This document shows positions 24,002 to 34,600 of a stretch of 64,000 nucleotides of DNA, piece after piece. The position numbers were made by a program, and so were the translations under genes. Under the pieces are notes generated by a model that was given only the letters and a program-made list of their open reading frames with translations, did no database searches and had not been told where the DNA came from. Location: NCBI RefSeq assembly GCF_014698505.1, contig NZ_JACJTD010000025.1, positions 1 to 64,000 of the forward strand. Direction: 5' to 3'. Positions within the stretch are counted from its first letter, which is position 1, and each line of letters opens with the position of its first letter. This stretch comes from Nostoc foliaceum FACHB-393. Its GTDB lineage: Bacteria; Cyanobacteriota; Cyanobacteriia; Cyanobacteriales; Nostocaceae.

Positions 24002-26791
24002 ATGCTATACAAGCACCATCAACAAAAGCTGTTGAGATGGATTGCACTATTCCTAGTTGGAACATTTCTGCAATTGTTGTTTTACATCCCGACACCAGCC
24101 TTATCTCAAAATTCCAATAGCTGTAGCAATATTACAGCCCCGCTCACATCTGAAGAACAAACTTATGCTCGTGCTGCTTGGCAGTATTTTGTCAAAAATT
24201 ATCAGCCAGCAACGGGATTTACCAATTCTACTGGGGGTTATCCTTCGGGTACACTCTGGGATATGGGTAACTACTTGATGGCGTTGAATGCTGCACGATG
24301 GTTAAATCTTACTGACCAAGCAGACTTTGATGCACGCCTCAACAAGTTTTTGACGACTCTTAGCAGCTTGAAGTTATTTGAGGATGCGTTGCCAAATAAA
24401 GTTTATAATGCAGCCACTGCACAGATGGTTGATTATGGTAATAATCCACTTGAGCGGGGTATTGGTTGGTCTGCTTTGGATGTTGGGCGAATATTAGCTG
24501 CGTTTGATGTCATCCGTACCTGTCATCCGCAATATAATGATTGGCTTAAAGGAATTGTAGCAAAGTGGCAAGTGGCGCGATCGCTCAAAGATGGACAACT
24601 TTACGGTGCTACTGTTCTCCCAGACGGCAAAACATTACTGGTGCAAGAAGGACGACTCGGCTATGAAGAATACGGCGCGAGGGGTTATCAACTTTGGGGT
24701 TTTTCTGCACCGAAAGCGATCGCTTTTGAGCCATTTAAGTTAGTCGAAATTAATGGTGTCCAAATTCCCGTTGATACCCGTGACTTTCAAAGCACTAACG
24801 CTAATAATTACATTGTTAGTGAGTCTTATATCCTTGAAGGGATTGAATTTGGCTTGCAAGGCGAGTTAGCTGATTTTGCTGCCAGGGTTTTAGATGTGCA
24901 AAAACGGCGTTTTGATACCACAGGTCAGTTGACTGCGGTTACAGAAGATAATATCGACCAAGCGCCTTATTTTCTCTATAACACCGTCTATGCAAACGGT
25001 GCAAACTGGGCGACAATCACCGATGCCAATCAACCTTATCCACAGTTTCGCAGCATCAGTACCAAAGCTGCTTTTGGTTGGCACTATCTTTTTCCAGATA
25101 ATGCTTATGCTCAAAAAGTTTTTGATGCAGTCAAGGATCTTCGCAGTCCTGATGATGGTGGTTACTATGCTGGTATTTATGAAGAATCAAAACAACCCAA
25201 TAAAGCTTTAACAGGTAATACTAATGGGCTTATTCTGGAGATTTTATACTACAAAGCTAAGGGAAATCGCCCTTTAATTGCTTCTGGTTCTGCGAGTGTG
25301 TCTACTGGTAAGCCCAGTGAGAATGCTTCTGCTGCAACACCCTCAAATCAACCGAATTCTACTACTGCTAAGACTCCGATCGCAACCCCTGCGGATACTT
25401 CTAAACCTACAGAAGTGGCCGTTGCACCTATTCCCCCAGTGGATAGTCCCAAGCCATCATCTAACCTGAAACTAGATCGGCCACTGTCAGTAATTGAACG
25501 GCGCTATGCGGAAGCAGCTTGGCGATACTTTCAAGCGAATTATCATTCCAAAAGTGGGCTGATAGACGATCGCAGTGATTTTAAAGGTGCAACTCTTTGG
25601 GGATTGGGAGATTATCTCGCAGCCCTCCATGCAGCGCGATCGCTCGATATAATTACTCCCAAAGAATTTGACCGACGCACCCGGCATCTTTTAGCAGCCT
25701 TGACAAAGTTACCATTATTTGCAGGAGAGCTACCTGGTCGGGGTTACGATACGCGATCGCTACAACCAGTAGATTATGGTGGAAATCCGATTTCAGAAGG
25801 AAACGGTTGGTCAGCTTTAGATTTGGGTAGATTGCTGGCAGCACTTTACAACTTAAAAACCTGTCATCCACAATACACGGCTGCTGTAGATAAAATTGTG
25901 TTGGATTGGTCATACTTGCGTGTGGTGCGCGAAGGAATTCTCTCCAGTGCTACTGTTACCAAAGATCAAGACGGGCGATCGCTTACTCGCGTCAACCCCG
26001 AAACCCGTTTAGGTTATGAGGAATATGCTGCTCGTGCTTTTCAATTATGGGGGTTTAATGTTGATCGTTCTGCTGTTGGCGGTGAATATCAAACAGCTTC
26101 AGTAGAGGGAGTAAAAGTCCCAATCCAACGTCGTCGCACAGATACCAACTCCAAAGTTAACCAATACACAGTTAGTAATCCTTTCTTGCTCTATGCACTG
26201 GAATTTGGACTAGATCCAAAAATGCGATCGCTCTTTGAACCAATTTTTCAGGCGCAAGCTGAACGTTACCGTCGGACTGGCACTCTCACAGCCTCAGCCA
26301 CCACCTTGATTGATCGTAAACCTTACACTGTTCACAGTTCAATTACTGGGCAGAGTGAATCTTGGGTAGCTTTAGGAGATAACGGTCAACCTGTACCAAA
26401 GGGGCGATTGGTCAGTACAGCAGTCGCTTTTGCTTATCATGCCCTGTTTCCAGAAAACAAGTATAGTCAACAGTTACTGCAAGGAACGACTGACTTATAC
26501 AATCCATTAACCGGATTTTATGAGGGTTTCTATGAAGCCACAGGTAAAACAGCAATTGGTTTCACCAGCAGCACCAACAGTATGATTTTGCAATCCTTGC
26601 TGTACAAAGTGATGAATCAACAACCCCTAATTCGTCCGACTACCAACATGAAATCTCCTTGGTGGCAAGCTGTTACCAAAGGAGATTCTGGGCGAGGTCT
26701 ACCTAGTACTGCCACACAACAAAGCAGGTTAATTTCTGATAATTCTGGAAGTTACTGGGTTTCAGGTAGTAAAGGACACCAAGACAAGTAG
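24002..26791 (+). CDS. Secreted protein with two DUF3131 domains
   Basis: 929 residues from ATG 24002; a TTG two codons upstream is possible. A signal peptide or anchor (LLRWIALFLVGTFLQLLFYI, then PTPALSQ) leads to DUF3131 domain 1 (about 45-425; LTSEEQTYARAAWQYFVKNY, GIGWSALDVGRI, RLGYEEYGARGYQLWGF). A Thr/Ser/Pro linker follows (about 428-490). Domain 2 (about 495-890; ERRYAEAAWRYFQANYHSK, GNGWSALDLGRL, RLGYEEYAARAFQLWGF) resembles domain 1 and the single-domain protein upstream, so the domain has duplicated locally. The cellulose-synthase-like GT2 gene lies 415 bases on. A role in extracellular glucan export or modification is inferred from the neighbourhood. Confidence 0.85.
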   Translation: MLYKHHQQKLLRWIALFLVGTFLQLLFYIPTPALSQNSNSCSNITAPLTSEEQTYARAAWQYFVKNYQPATGFTNSTGGYPSGTLWDMGNYLMALNAARWLNLTDQADFDARLNKFLTTLSSLKLFEDALPNKVYNAATAQMVDYGNNPLERGIGWSALDVGRILAAFDVIRTCHPQYNDWLKGIVAKWQVARSLKDGQLYGATVLPDGKTLLVQEGRLGYEEYGARGYQLWGFSAPKAIAFEPFKLVEINGVQIPVDTRDFQSTNANNYIVSESYILEGIEFGLQGELADFAARVLDVQKRRFDTTGQLTAVTEDNIDQAPYFLYNTVYANGANWATITDANQPYPQFRSISTKAAFGWHYLFPDNAYAQKVFDAVKDLRSPDDGGYYAGIYEESKQPNKALTGNTNGLILEILYYKAKGNRPLIASGSASVSTGKPSENASAATPSNQPNSTTAKTPIATPADTSKPTEVAVAPIPPVDSPKPSSNLKLDRPLSVIERRYAEAAWRYFQANYHSKSGLIDDRSDFKGATLWGLGDYLAALHAARSLDIITPKEFDRRTRHLLAALTKLPLFAGELPGRGYDTRSLQPVDYGGNPISEGNGWSALDLGRLLAALYNLKTCHPQYTAAVDKIVLDWSYLRVVREGILSSATVTKDQDGRSLTRVNPETRLGYEEYAARAFQLWGFNVDRSAVGGEYQTASVEGVKVPIQRRRTDTNSKVNQYTVSNPFLLYALEFGLDPKMRSLFEPIFQAQAERYRRTGTLTASATTLIDRKPYTVHSSITGQSESWVALGDNGQPVPKGRLVSTAVAFAYHALFPENKYSQQLLQGTTDLYNPLTGFYEGFYEATGKTAIGFTSSTNSMILQSLLYKVMNQQPLIRPTTNMKSPWWQAVTKGDSGRGLPSTATQQSRLISDNSGSYWVSGSKGHQDK

Positions 26792-26936
26792 ATGTAGGGA
26801 TGCAAAGACGCGACGCGTCCTTGCGTTCTCTTTCACTACCCCTACCCAGTAATGTTGCGTTGGTAATAGGTTGTTAGTAATGAATTGAACTAGGGAATAC
26901 TTGTTCTGAGGGTATGCAGATGATTTAAATGGAGAT

Positions 26937-27042
26937 AGGACTTACGTACAATAAATCCCCCAATCCCTGATAAATTGGGGCTTTTAGGGTTCCTCCTTTT
27001 TTAGGGGGGATCTAGCTTTCAGGTTTTCAGTGCGTAAGTCCT
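26937..27042. repeat. MITE-like element with 10-bp inverted ends
   Basis: AGGACTTACG at 26937-26946 and CGTAAGTCCT at 27033-27042 are perfect inverse complements. The interior holds AATCCCCC/GGGGGGATCT and TAAATTGGGGCTTTTAGGG-type hairpin material. It lies in the DUF3131-GT2 spacer (26792-27206), which has no gene. Confidence 0.65.
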
Positions 27043-27110
27043 GGGAGATGCCAATTGGAACAATCATTTTTGGGACTTACACACACTCTATTAATTCTCC
27101 GCACTCTTCT

Positions 27111-27134
27111 CTAACGAGACGCTGCGCGTTGGCG
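27111..27134 (+). repeat. 24-bp small dispersed repeat, intergenic copy
   Basis: It starts CTAACGAGACGCTGCGCG and ends TTGGCG. The start CTAA-CGA-GACGCT resembles the 24-bp repeats found in frame at 11401-11424 and 54498-54521. This copy is about 70 bases upstream of the GT2 gene. Confidence 0.6.
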
Positions 27135-27206
27135 ATAACCTGCGGCCATTGGTATCAACTAAAGCTGAAAGCCAGCCTAGAACCAGCAATTTAAAATACT
27201 ACTAAG

Positions 27207-29189
27207 ATGACATCAGTTTCTATTAGTGATAATTCCTCAAACTTTTCAGGTAACACTCGTTCATTACTCAAAAAAAGAACGCTGTTATTTCGCTACCTGG
27301 CAGAAATAAATTTAATTTTTGGTATCTGGTATTTGCAATGGCGCATTACCCATTCCATCAATTTTGATGCGCTATGGATCTCTATTCCTTTGCTGATAGC
27401 AGAAATTTATAGCTATTTTGGCGGTGTAATGTTTGTGATTGGGTTATGGCGTCCTTTAGTGCGACAGGTTAAGTCTCTCGACCAGATGATCCCACCTCTA
27501 GCCAGATCCGAATGGCCAACAGTAGACGTGTTTGTGACCTGCTACAACGAGCCGCCGGAAATTGTAGAAGAAACTGCTAAAGCTGCTCTGAGGATGGATT
27601 ACCCGCCAACAAAGTTACGCGTTTATGTCTTGGATGATGGGAGTTCGGCTGATATGCAAGCTATGACACAAAGATTGTGTATTGAGGATTTGCAGTCACC
27701 ACTACTACAACAAGAAGCAAATCGGATTGATGCAGAACACTCTTGTTTGCTAGAGCGCCTGAAGCAACTGGAAAATTTAACACCTAATACTCAAGCTGCT
27801 GAACAATGGCTGCAATCATCATCGGAACTAGTAGTTAACCAGTTTGCTACCGAATTTGTGCAAAGTTTGCGACAGTTTATTCTTTGGTTACCTCCGAATC
27901 ATCAAAGTATTAGTGAACGTCTAGCTACCGAACGCAAAGCCTTAGAAGAAGCTATCCGCAAGAAAGAATTGGAACTGCTGGAACTCTCCCGGTTTCGCTA
28001 CATAGCTCGTCCCAAGACACCTGGCGTAGCGCATCATGCTAAAGCAGGCAACATCAATTACGCAATTTTTTCTGGAGAAACGGCAGGAAATTTTATTGTT
28101 ACTCTCGATGCCGACCATATTCCCAAGCCAAATTTTATTAAGCGAGTTCTGCCTTATTTCTATACCTATAATCTTTCAACAGGAAAATACGACCAGAATC
28201 AAATTGCTTTTGTCCAGACCCGCCAGGATTTTTACAATATTCCTCCAGGCGATCCTTTTGGACATCGAGCAAATTTATTTTATGGGCCACTTCAGCAAGG
28301 TAAAGATGGCATGAATGCTGCCTTCTATACGGGCACAAATGCGATACTAAGGCGTGAGGCATTAGTTAGTGTAGGACTGCAAAATTTTGCTGATGAATTT
28401 GCCAAAGATGAAAAACGTTTAGATGAATTTAATTTAGTTGGTGGGGTATCGAGTAATAGCATTACCGAAGATATGAATACAGCCATGCGTCTGCATAGTG
28501 CTGGCTGGAAATCTATTTATCACAATGAACTTTTGGCAGAAGGTTTAGCGCCAGATGACCTGAGTTCTACTCTTAAACAACGGCTACGCTGGGCACAAGG
28601 AACTATCCAAGTGCTAGTGAGGGAAAATCCATTGACAAAATCAGGGCTAACCTTTTGGCAAAGGTTGCAATATTTTAAGACGATGTATAGTTATTTTTCT
28701 GGTTTTGCAACTCTGGTTTTTATTTCTTGCCCAATTATCTATTTTTTTACGGGCATTGTTCCAGTTAAAACCTATGGAACTGACTTTTCCCTACACTTTT
28801 TCCCAGCTTTTATTATCAACCGTCTCACTTTCCTAGCAGCTACTTGGGGGATTCCAGCTAGAGAAGTTTGGCGCTCTGAACAATATGCTATCGCTTTATT
28901 TCCCTTATTAATCCAAGCTGTATGGAGTGTGTTTACAGGACAAAAAATCAATTTCCAAGTAACACCTAAGCAACGGCAGTCTGGAATTTATCTCCGGTTA
29001 GTTTGGCCACAGTTAGCTGTTTTTATCTTTACTATCTTAGGGATATTATGGAGTCTTTACCGTTTTGCAATTGGTCATCTAGATTATCCTTTGGTTCACC
29101 TACTCAATGGTGCATGGGCTATCTATAACTTGTTACTTTTGTCGGCGATCATCCGCGCATCCGTTTGGCAACCTCCGAAAGAAGTCTAA
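27207..29189 (+). CDS. Cellulose-synthase-like glycosyltransferase (GT2, BcsA-type)
   Basis: 660 residues. Two N-terminal membrane segments (about 30-50 and 55-80) precede the cytosolic GT2 domain. Processive-synthase motifs appear in order: DVFVTCYNEPPE, LDDGSS (first Asp), LDADHIP (DxD), ITEDMNTAM (TED) and QRLRW. About five C-terminal membrane segments follow. There is no PilZ domain, so no direct c-di-GMP site is visible. An insertion of about 110 residues (about 155-265), rich in Leu, Glu and Arg and predicted helical, sits between the first Asp and the DxD. The expected product is a beta-linked glucan or similar polymer exported across the cytoplasmic membrane. DUF3131 genes precede it and an outer-membrane barrel lies about 7 kb downstream. 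Confidence 0.87.
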   Translation: MTSVSISDNSSNFSGNTRSLLKKRTLLFRYLAEINLIFGIWYLQWRITHSINFDALWISIPLLIAEIYSYFGGVMFVIGLWRPLVRQVKSLDQMIPPLARSEWPTVDVFVTCYNEPPEIVEETAKAALRMDYPPTKLRVYVLDDGSSADMQAMTQRLCIEDLQSPLLQQEANRIDAEHSCLLERLKQLENLTPNTQAAEQWLQSSSELVVNQFATEFVQSLRQFILWLPPNHQSISERLATERKALEEAIRKKELELLELSRFRYIARPKTPGVAHHAKAGNINYAIFSGETAGNFIVTLDADHIPKPNFIKRVLPYFYTYNLSTGKYDQNQIAFVQTRQDFYNIPPGDPFGHRANLFYGPLQQGKDGMNAAFYTGTNAILRREALVSVGLQNFADEFAKDEKRLDEFNLVGGVSSNSITEDMNTAMRLHSAGWKSIYHNELLAEGLAPDDLSSTLKQRLRWAQGTIQVLVRENPLTKSGLTFWQRLQYFKTMYSYFSGFATLVFISCPIIYFFTGIVPVKTYGTDFSLHFFPAFIINRLTFLAATWGIPAREVWRSEQYAIALFPLLIQAVWSVFTGQKINFQVTPKQRQSGIYLRLVWPQLAVFIFTILGILWSLYRFAIGHLDYPLVHLLNGAWAIYNLLLLSAIIRASVWQPPKEV

Positions 29190-29270
29190 TAGGGAAGTAG
29201 GGACAAGGAGAATAACTCTTAACTCCCTTGCTGCAATAGCTAATAATCACCAAGCAATCAAACACAGCTA

Positions 29271-29391
29271 TAGCAGTCCTAAATCATTTGTGAAAATTAT
29301 ATATCTCTTTTTTTTATTATCTTTGCGTCCTTGGTGTTCTTGGTGGTTCGTTTCCTTATCTATATTTTTCACGACACATTTAGGATTGCTA
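29271..29391. repeat. MITE-like element with about 28-bp inverted ends
   Basis: The left end TAGCAGTCCTAAATCATT followed by TGTGAAAA matches the inverse complement of the right end, TTTTCACGACACATTTAGGA then TTGCTA, with few mismatches. The interior CTTTGCGTCCTTGGTGTTCT is non-coding. It fills most of the spacer between the GT2 and STAS genes. Confidence 0.7.
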
Positions 29392-29499
29392 GAATAGCAT
29401 ATAAAATACAAAATTATTGCTATGCATCTTGCAGTTTACCTTAGGCAAATGCCAAAATATGAATAGATATTTTCAATTCAAAATTAGGAAAATACAACC

Positions 29500-29826
29500 A
29501 TGAATACAAGTGTAACAGTACTAGAACTATCTGGTATTTTAGATGGGATTAGAGGGAATGAACTACGTCGTGAAATTAGCGGACTTCTGGCAAACGGAGC
29601 CGAGATTTTGTTGCTTGATATGAAAGAAGTAAAGTTTATTGATAGCTCTGGTTTAGGTGCTTTAGTATCAGGAATGCAAATGGCGCGAAATGCTAACGCT
29701 AAACTTTTTGTCTGTTCTATTAACGATCAAGTCAGGATGTTGTTTGAACTGACTAAAATGGATAGAATATTTCAAAGCTTTGCTGATCAAGATGAATTCA
29801 ATCGTCAAGTATTGGCAATACAGTAA
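29500..29826 (+). CDS. STAS-domain anti-sigma factor antagonist
   Basis: 108 residues, a single STAS domain. The regulatory serine motif is FIDSSGLGAL, with Ser49 in the position that is phosphorylated in SpoIIAA-type proteins. N-terminal strands are VTVLELSGILDG. It acts in the cytosol as the switch protein of a partner-switching circuit: unphosphorylated it binds the anti-sigma kinase. Both partner types are encoded within 2 kb: a PP2C phosphatase (29870-31060) and an RsbW-like kinase (31211-31627). Confidence 0.88.
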   Translation: MNTSVTVLELSGILDGIRGNELRREISGLLANGAEILLLDMKEVKFIDSSGLGALVSGMQMARNANAKLFVCSINDQVRMLFELTKMDRIFQSFADQDEFNRQVLAIQ

Positions 29827-29869
29827 GCTGGTAGACAATAAAAGAAATGAATCTGCACATTTGGCTATA

Positions 29870-31060
29870 CTAACTAAAGTTAACTTTTACCAAAGATAAG
29901 TCATCATCAAGATTATCTTGAGCATTTAAAGTGAGAATCTTCGCTAATAGTTGATTTGGGTTACACCTATCTTTCAGACTATATTCTGTTAGTAAGTCAA
30001 TGAAAGCATCAATACCCCAAATTTTACCATCTGACTGATTAATTTCATAAGCACCATCACTAAAGATGTATAAAGTGCTGTTTTCTTCGATTTCAAAAAC
30101 AGCATCCTCAAATTGAATATCAGGTAAAAAGCCAATTGGTAGGTCTAAAGAACTTAGCTGTTTAACTTGGATGCTTGTTGTAGAGGTATTAGATAACAAT
30201 AAAGCTGGTGGATGTCCGGCGTTAGCATAAATAAGTTGACGTTTCAGGCGGTGATAAACTCCATACCAGATTGTGAAGTATTTATCACCGTGATTCCTCA
30301 TTTGGAAGGCGTGATTGAGCGCTTTTAGGACTTCACTAGGTTGACAAAGGTTTGTATTTGGTAGAGATTGCGATCGCAAAACATTCAGCACAGATACAGA
30401 TAGGAGGGCAGAACCCACCCCATGACCTGATACATCCAACAAATAAATTGCCAAATTATCCTCGTCAATCCAATGATGGTCGAAGCAATCGCCTCCTAGT
30501 TGCGCTGAAGGAATAAACAGATTTTCTGTAGTTACTGATCCTACAAGCGGTGAGGGTAGAAGCGATCGCACATAATCAGCGGCCTCAGATAATTCTGCTT
30601 CTAAAATTTGCTTTTGGGTTTGCAAATCCTGATTGAGTGTCTCTAAAGCTTGCTTTTGACTTTGTAGATCCTGATTTAGCTGGTGTAACCTTAGTCCTGC
30701 TCTTACCCGTGCTTTCAATTCATTCATCTCTATTGGTTTAGAGATAAACTCATCTGCTCCAGCGTCAAGTCCCCTAACTCTATCTTCCTCCTCTCCTCGA
30801 GCTGCTCCCCTAGCTGTCAATAGAATAAAAAAAGTAGTTGCCAACTCTGGATCTGTTCTAATTCGACGACACACTTCTAGCCCATCTACCTGAGACATCA
30901 TCCAGTCACAGATAATCAGAGCAGGACGTAGAAGCTGTGCTTGTGTAATTCCTTCTTCACCATTGCTAGCAATAGTGGTATCATAACCCTGATTTTGGAG
31001 TGTTCTTTTCAGTACTGTTCGCACTATAGGGTCATCATCAATAACCAGAATTTTAAACAT
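29870..31060 (-). CDS. Response regulator with PP2C (RsbU-type) phosphatase output
   Basis: 396 residues. Residues 1-125 form a receiver (ILVIDDDPIV, phospho-acceptor Asp52 in LIICDWMMSQVDG, Lys in FISKPIEMNE). A coiled-coil linker follows (about 125-160, HQLNQDLQSQKQALETLNQD). The PP2C/SpoIIE-type phosphatase domain has metal-binding aspartates in GGDCFDHHW, LLDVSGHGVGSAL, SDGAYEI and DNLDDDLSLV. It is expected to dephosphorylate the STAS antagonist when the receiver is phosphorylated. The hybrid histidine kinase at 31663-36339 is the nearest candidate input. It is convergent with the STAS gene and divergent from the RsbW-like gene. Confidence 0.9.
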   Translation of the reverse strand: MFKILVIDDDPIVRTVLKRTLQNQGYDTTIASNGEEGITQAQLLRPALIICDWMMSQVDGLEVCRRIRTDPELATTFFILLTARGAARGEEEDRVRGLDAGADEFISKPIEMNELKARVRAGLRLHQLNQDLQSQKQALETLNQDLQTQKQILEAELSEAADYVRSLLPSPLVGSVTTENLFIPSAQLGGDCFDHHWIDEDNLAIYLLDVSGHGVGSALLSVSVLNVLRSQSLPNTNLCQPSEVLKALNHAFQMRNHGDKYFTIWYGVYHRLKRQLIYANAGHPPALLLSNTSTTSIQVKQLSSLDLPIGFLPDIQFEDAVFEIEENSTLYIFSDGAYEINQSDGKIWGIDAFIDLLTEYSLKDRCNPNQLLAKILTLNAQDNLDDDLSLVKVNFS

Positions 31061-31210
31061 AAATTAAATTTTGCTAAGTAGATTCAAAAGTCAGTAATTG
31101 CCCTAATTAAACTTATATGTAATTTAGTTTGAAATGTATAGTGAAATTACTCAAATTAAATAAATTAATTACCGATTATGATCATCTCAAAATATTTTCT
31201 GGGTTAAGAA

Positions 31211-31627
31211 GTGAAAAATAAAATTTACCTAAAAGTCAACACAGACCTGACAGCATCGCCTCAAGTTTTGTCTTGGTTCGAGCAGATTAATCAACCACCT
31301 ATTCCCAATAAACAAATTTGGTGGCAATGCCAAACACTTTTGATGGAAGGCTTTACTAATATTGTTGAACATGCCCACAAAAATTTACCTATTGAAACTC
31401 TTATTGAGATAGAAGCTGTGCGGTTAGATGAATATATAGAACTTCGCATCTGGTCTCAAGGTGAACCCTTTGACTTAGAGCAACGATTGCAGCAAACATT
31501 TGAATTTGAGGATAACGATCAAGAGCGTGGGCGTGGTTTAAAAATCATGTCTACCATTGCCGACAATTTGAGTTATGAGCCGACAGGAGATAATCGTTAC
31601 TGTTTATTTATTAGTAAATATTACTAA
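31211..31627 (+). CDS. RsbW-like anti-sigma serine kinase (HATPase)
   Basis: 138 residues from a GTG start. GHKL ATPase motifs are the N box in LLMEGFTNIVEHAHKN, the G1-type segment in IELRIWSQGEPFD, and the G2 region RGRGLKIMSTIADNLSY. It is expected to bind ATP, phosphorylate the STAS antagonist on Ser49, and sequester a sigma factor or another target. It shares a promoter region with the divergent receiver-PP2C gene, a usual arrangement for partner-switching modules. Confidence 0.85.
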   Translation: MKNKIYLKVNTDLTASPQVLSWFEQINQPPIPNKQIWWQCQTLLMEGFTNIVEHAHKNLPIETLIEIEAVRLDEYIELRIWSQGEPFDLEQRLQQTFEFEDNDQERGRGLKIMSTIADNLSYEPTGDNRYCLFISKYY

Positions 31628-31648
31628 AGTTACAGCGGGAGTTTGGGC

Positions 31649-31675
31649 CCAGGAGTTAGGAGTTAGGAATTAGGA
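31649..31675. repeat. Tandem heptamer array AGGAGTT
   Basis: AGGAGTTAGGAGTTAGGAAT then TAGGAGT gives about four 7-bp units. It overlaps the stop codon of the hybrid kinase gene, so the last residues (TPNS) are encoded by the repeat. Confidence 0.65.
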
Positions 31676-34600
31676 GTCTTGATTAAAAATTCTTGAATTA
31701 GTTTAAGAAACTCTTCTAACTCTGAGATTAAATTAGTAGTACCTCGACGTTCTTGATTGTGAGCTAGTTGTTCTAGTTTTTCTGCGGCTAGATGCATGGT
31801 TGTAGCTCCAACATTGGCACTGGCACCTTTAATTTGATGGGTTTGGATCGCCAGTTGCTCAAAGTCATGATTTGCGATCGCTATTTTAATTACCTCTAGA
31901 CGAGGTTGAATATCTTCAACAAATATTTGCAGTAGTTCCAATTCAAATTCTGGGTTATTTTCCGAGAGTTGATGCAAACGTTCCCAATCTATTGGGAGGT
32001 CAACTGAACCTACATCTGTTGTAGAAGCTGTCTGCTCTAAGGCAACAGTTTCTTTTTCCATAAATATCATACTTCCCCAACGCTCTAGCGCCGCAGCCAA
32101 CTTTTCTTTCATTACTGGCTTACTCAGATAGTCGTCCATTCCGGCATCTAGACACAGTTGTTGATCTTCTTTCATGGCATTAGCTGTCATCGCAATTACT
32201 ATAGGACGACGACTATTGACAAAGCTAATTTCTTGCCATCGATGAATTTCTTTTGTGGTTTCTAAACCGTCGAGAACTGGCATTTGGCAATCCATGAGAA
32301 TTAAATCGTAGGGAATTTTTTCCAATAACTGCAAAACTTCTTTCCCATTACCAGCAACATCAGCGCTATAACCCAGGCTTTGGAGTTGTTTCAAGGCAAC
32401 TTTCTGATTCACCAGATTATCTTCAGCTAAAAGAATTCTAAGTTTGGTGGAGTCAGAGCTAGGAGAATGATAGTTGCTGTTGTTTTCGTAATGACTCCTG
32501 TTAGCAAAGCGGGGCGTAGCCCATTCTGACTCCTCTTGTTCTGGCTGCGTTCCTAAAATAGTCATGATGGTATCGAGGAGTCGGGACGGTTTGACAGGTT
32601 TGACCAAATAAGCTGCAAATCCTATTTTTAGCGCTCGTTGGATTTCATCCCGTTGATTAGTAGAGGTAAGCATAATCAAATGTAGACTAGCGATCGCTGA
32701 ATTTGCCTTAATTTGTTCTCCCAAAGTCATGCCATCTGTTTCTGGCATTTGCATATCAATCACAGCAACGTCATAGAGATTTTTCTGCTTGGCAGCCTCC
32801 TGAATAGCTTTGAGGGCAGTAGCAGCCGAAGCAGCCTGATCTACCTGCATTCCCCAACGAGTAGCTTGATGGTGGATGATTTTGCGATTAGTGGCATTAT
32901 CATCTACCACTAACAAGCGCCGATTAGTCAGAAGTCCGCGTTCGCTTTCTGAGGAAATAGGGTGAAGTTGCTGGGCAAAAGTTACTTCAAACCAAAACTT
33001 AGATCCTTTGCCCAACCGACTGTCTACGCCAATTTCTCCTCCCATTAAGCTCACCAGTTGCTTGCAGATGGCTAATCCCAAACCTGTGCCGCCATATTTG
33101 CGGGTGGTGGAAGCATCTACTTGGGTAAATGGCGTAAAGAGTTTGCATTGGTCTTCAGAGGTAATGCCAAGACCAGTATCTGTGATGGCAAAGTGGATGG
33201 TGGCTGTAGTAGAGTTTTGCGATCGCAATTCTGCTCGTAGTACGACCTCTCCATTACTGGTGAATTTGATCGCATTGCTGATCAGGTTCATGAGAATTTG
33301 CCGCAGGCGGCCAGCATCGCCTTGCAGATGGGTGGGGACATTGGGATAGATTAACGCGGCAATTTCTAATCCCTTATTATGGGCTGGGGGAGCCAATAAT
33401 TCCAACACCTCTTCTACACAGGTAGATAAGTTAAAATCTAGAGTTTCTAGTGCCATTTCCCCAGCCTCAAGTTTGGATAGATCCAAAATTTCGTTGATTA
33501 GGCTTAAGAGAGCGTCTCCACTAATGCGAATTGTTTCGATAAAATCCCGTTGCTCCGAGTTTAGGGGAGTTTCTAACATTAAGCCTGTCATGCCCAACAC
33601 AGCATTCATCGGAGTTCGGATTTCATGGCTCATGTTCGCCAAAAAGGCACTTTTAGTTTTAGAAGCTAATTCAGCTTGATGACGGGCAATTTCGAGTTCT
33701 TTTCGCTGTTGAGTTTCTGCGTTTAACATTTGAGCTTGGGCTAAGGCAATACCTACTTGATCAGCTATTTGCCGTAAAAGATGAGTTTCAAAGCTAGACC
33801 ATTGGCGGGAACTGCCGCACTGATGGACAATCAACAAACCGCAGAGTTCTTCTTTAACCAGAATCGGTATGACCAAATTGGATTTGACCCCAAATTGTTG
33901 CAGTAATTCTATGTGGCTTTTTTGGACTTCAACTAGATCAAAATTAGCAAGCCCCAGATGCCGTTTTTGACGGTACTGCTGTAGATAGTACTGCTGTGTA
34001 TATTCCGCTTGAAAGTAAGCATTGACTAGCTCTTTGTCTTTGATTGTCAGCCAGCCAGAAACTACTGCTTCAACAATGGTGGTTCCAGATCCATCTGCCA
34101 AAGGTTGATAAATCAAAACTCGATCGCTATGGAGGATTTTTTGTACCTCCGTAACACTGATTTGGAGAATTTCTTTGATTTGTAAAGACTGACGAATCTT
34201 GAGGGTGATTTCAGTAAATAGTTGCGATCGCAAGTTTTGCCGTTGAAGTTCTTCTTCTGCCTGCTTGCGCTCAATAAACTGCCCTACTTGCTCACCAATA
34301 GAATGCATTACTGTTGCCAAATCTGGGTCAGGTTGCTGGATCTCATGGCTAAAGCAGGTAATGACACCGAGGATTTCTTTACCTGTACGGATCGGAAAAC
34401 CGAAAGCTCCGTGTAGTTCTGCTTGGGCAGCAATTTGAGAGCGGATGAAATTCTGATCTTTAACTACATCAGCAATCCAAACAGGTTCAGCACTAGCCCA
34501 GACACGACCAGGCAGCCCAATTCCTGGCGCAAACGTAGTCTGCCGACTTAGGATGTCAAATTCTTGCATCTCAAAGGAGATTTTATACCATGTATTTAGC

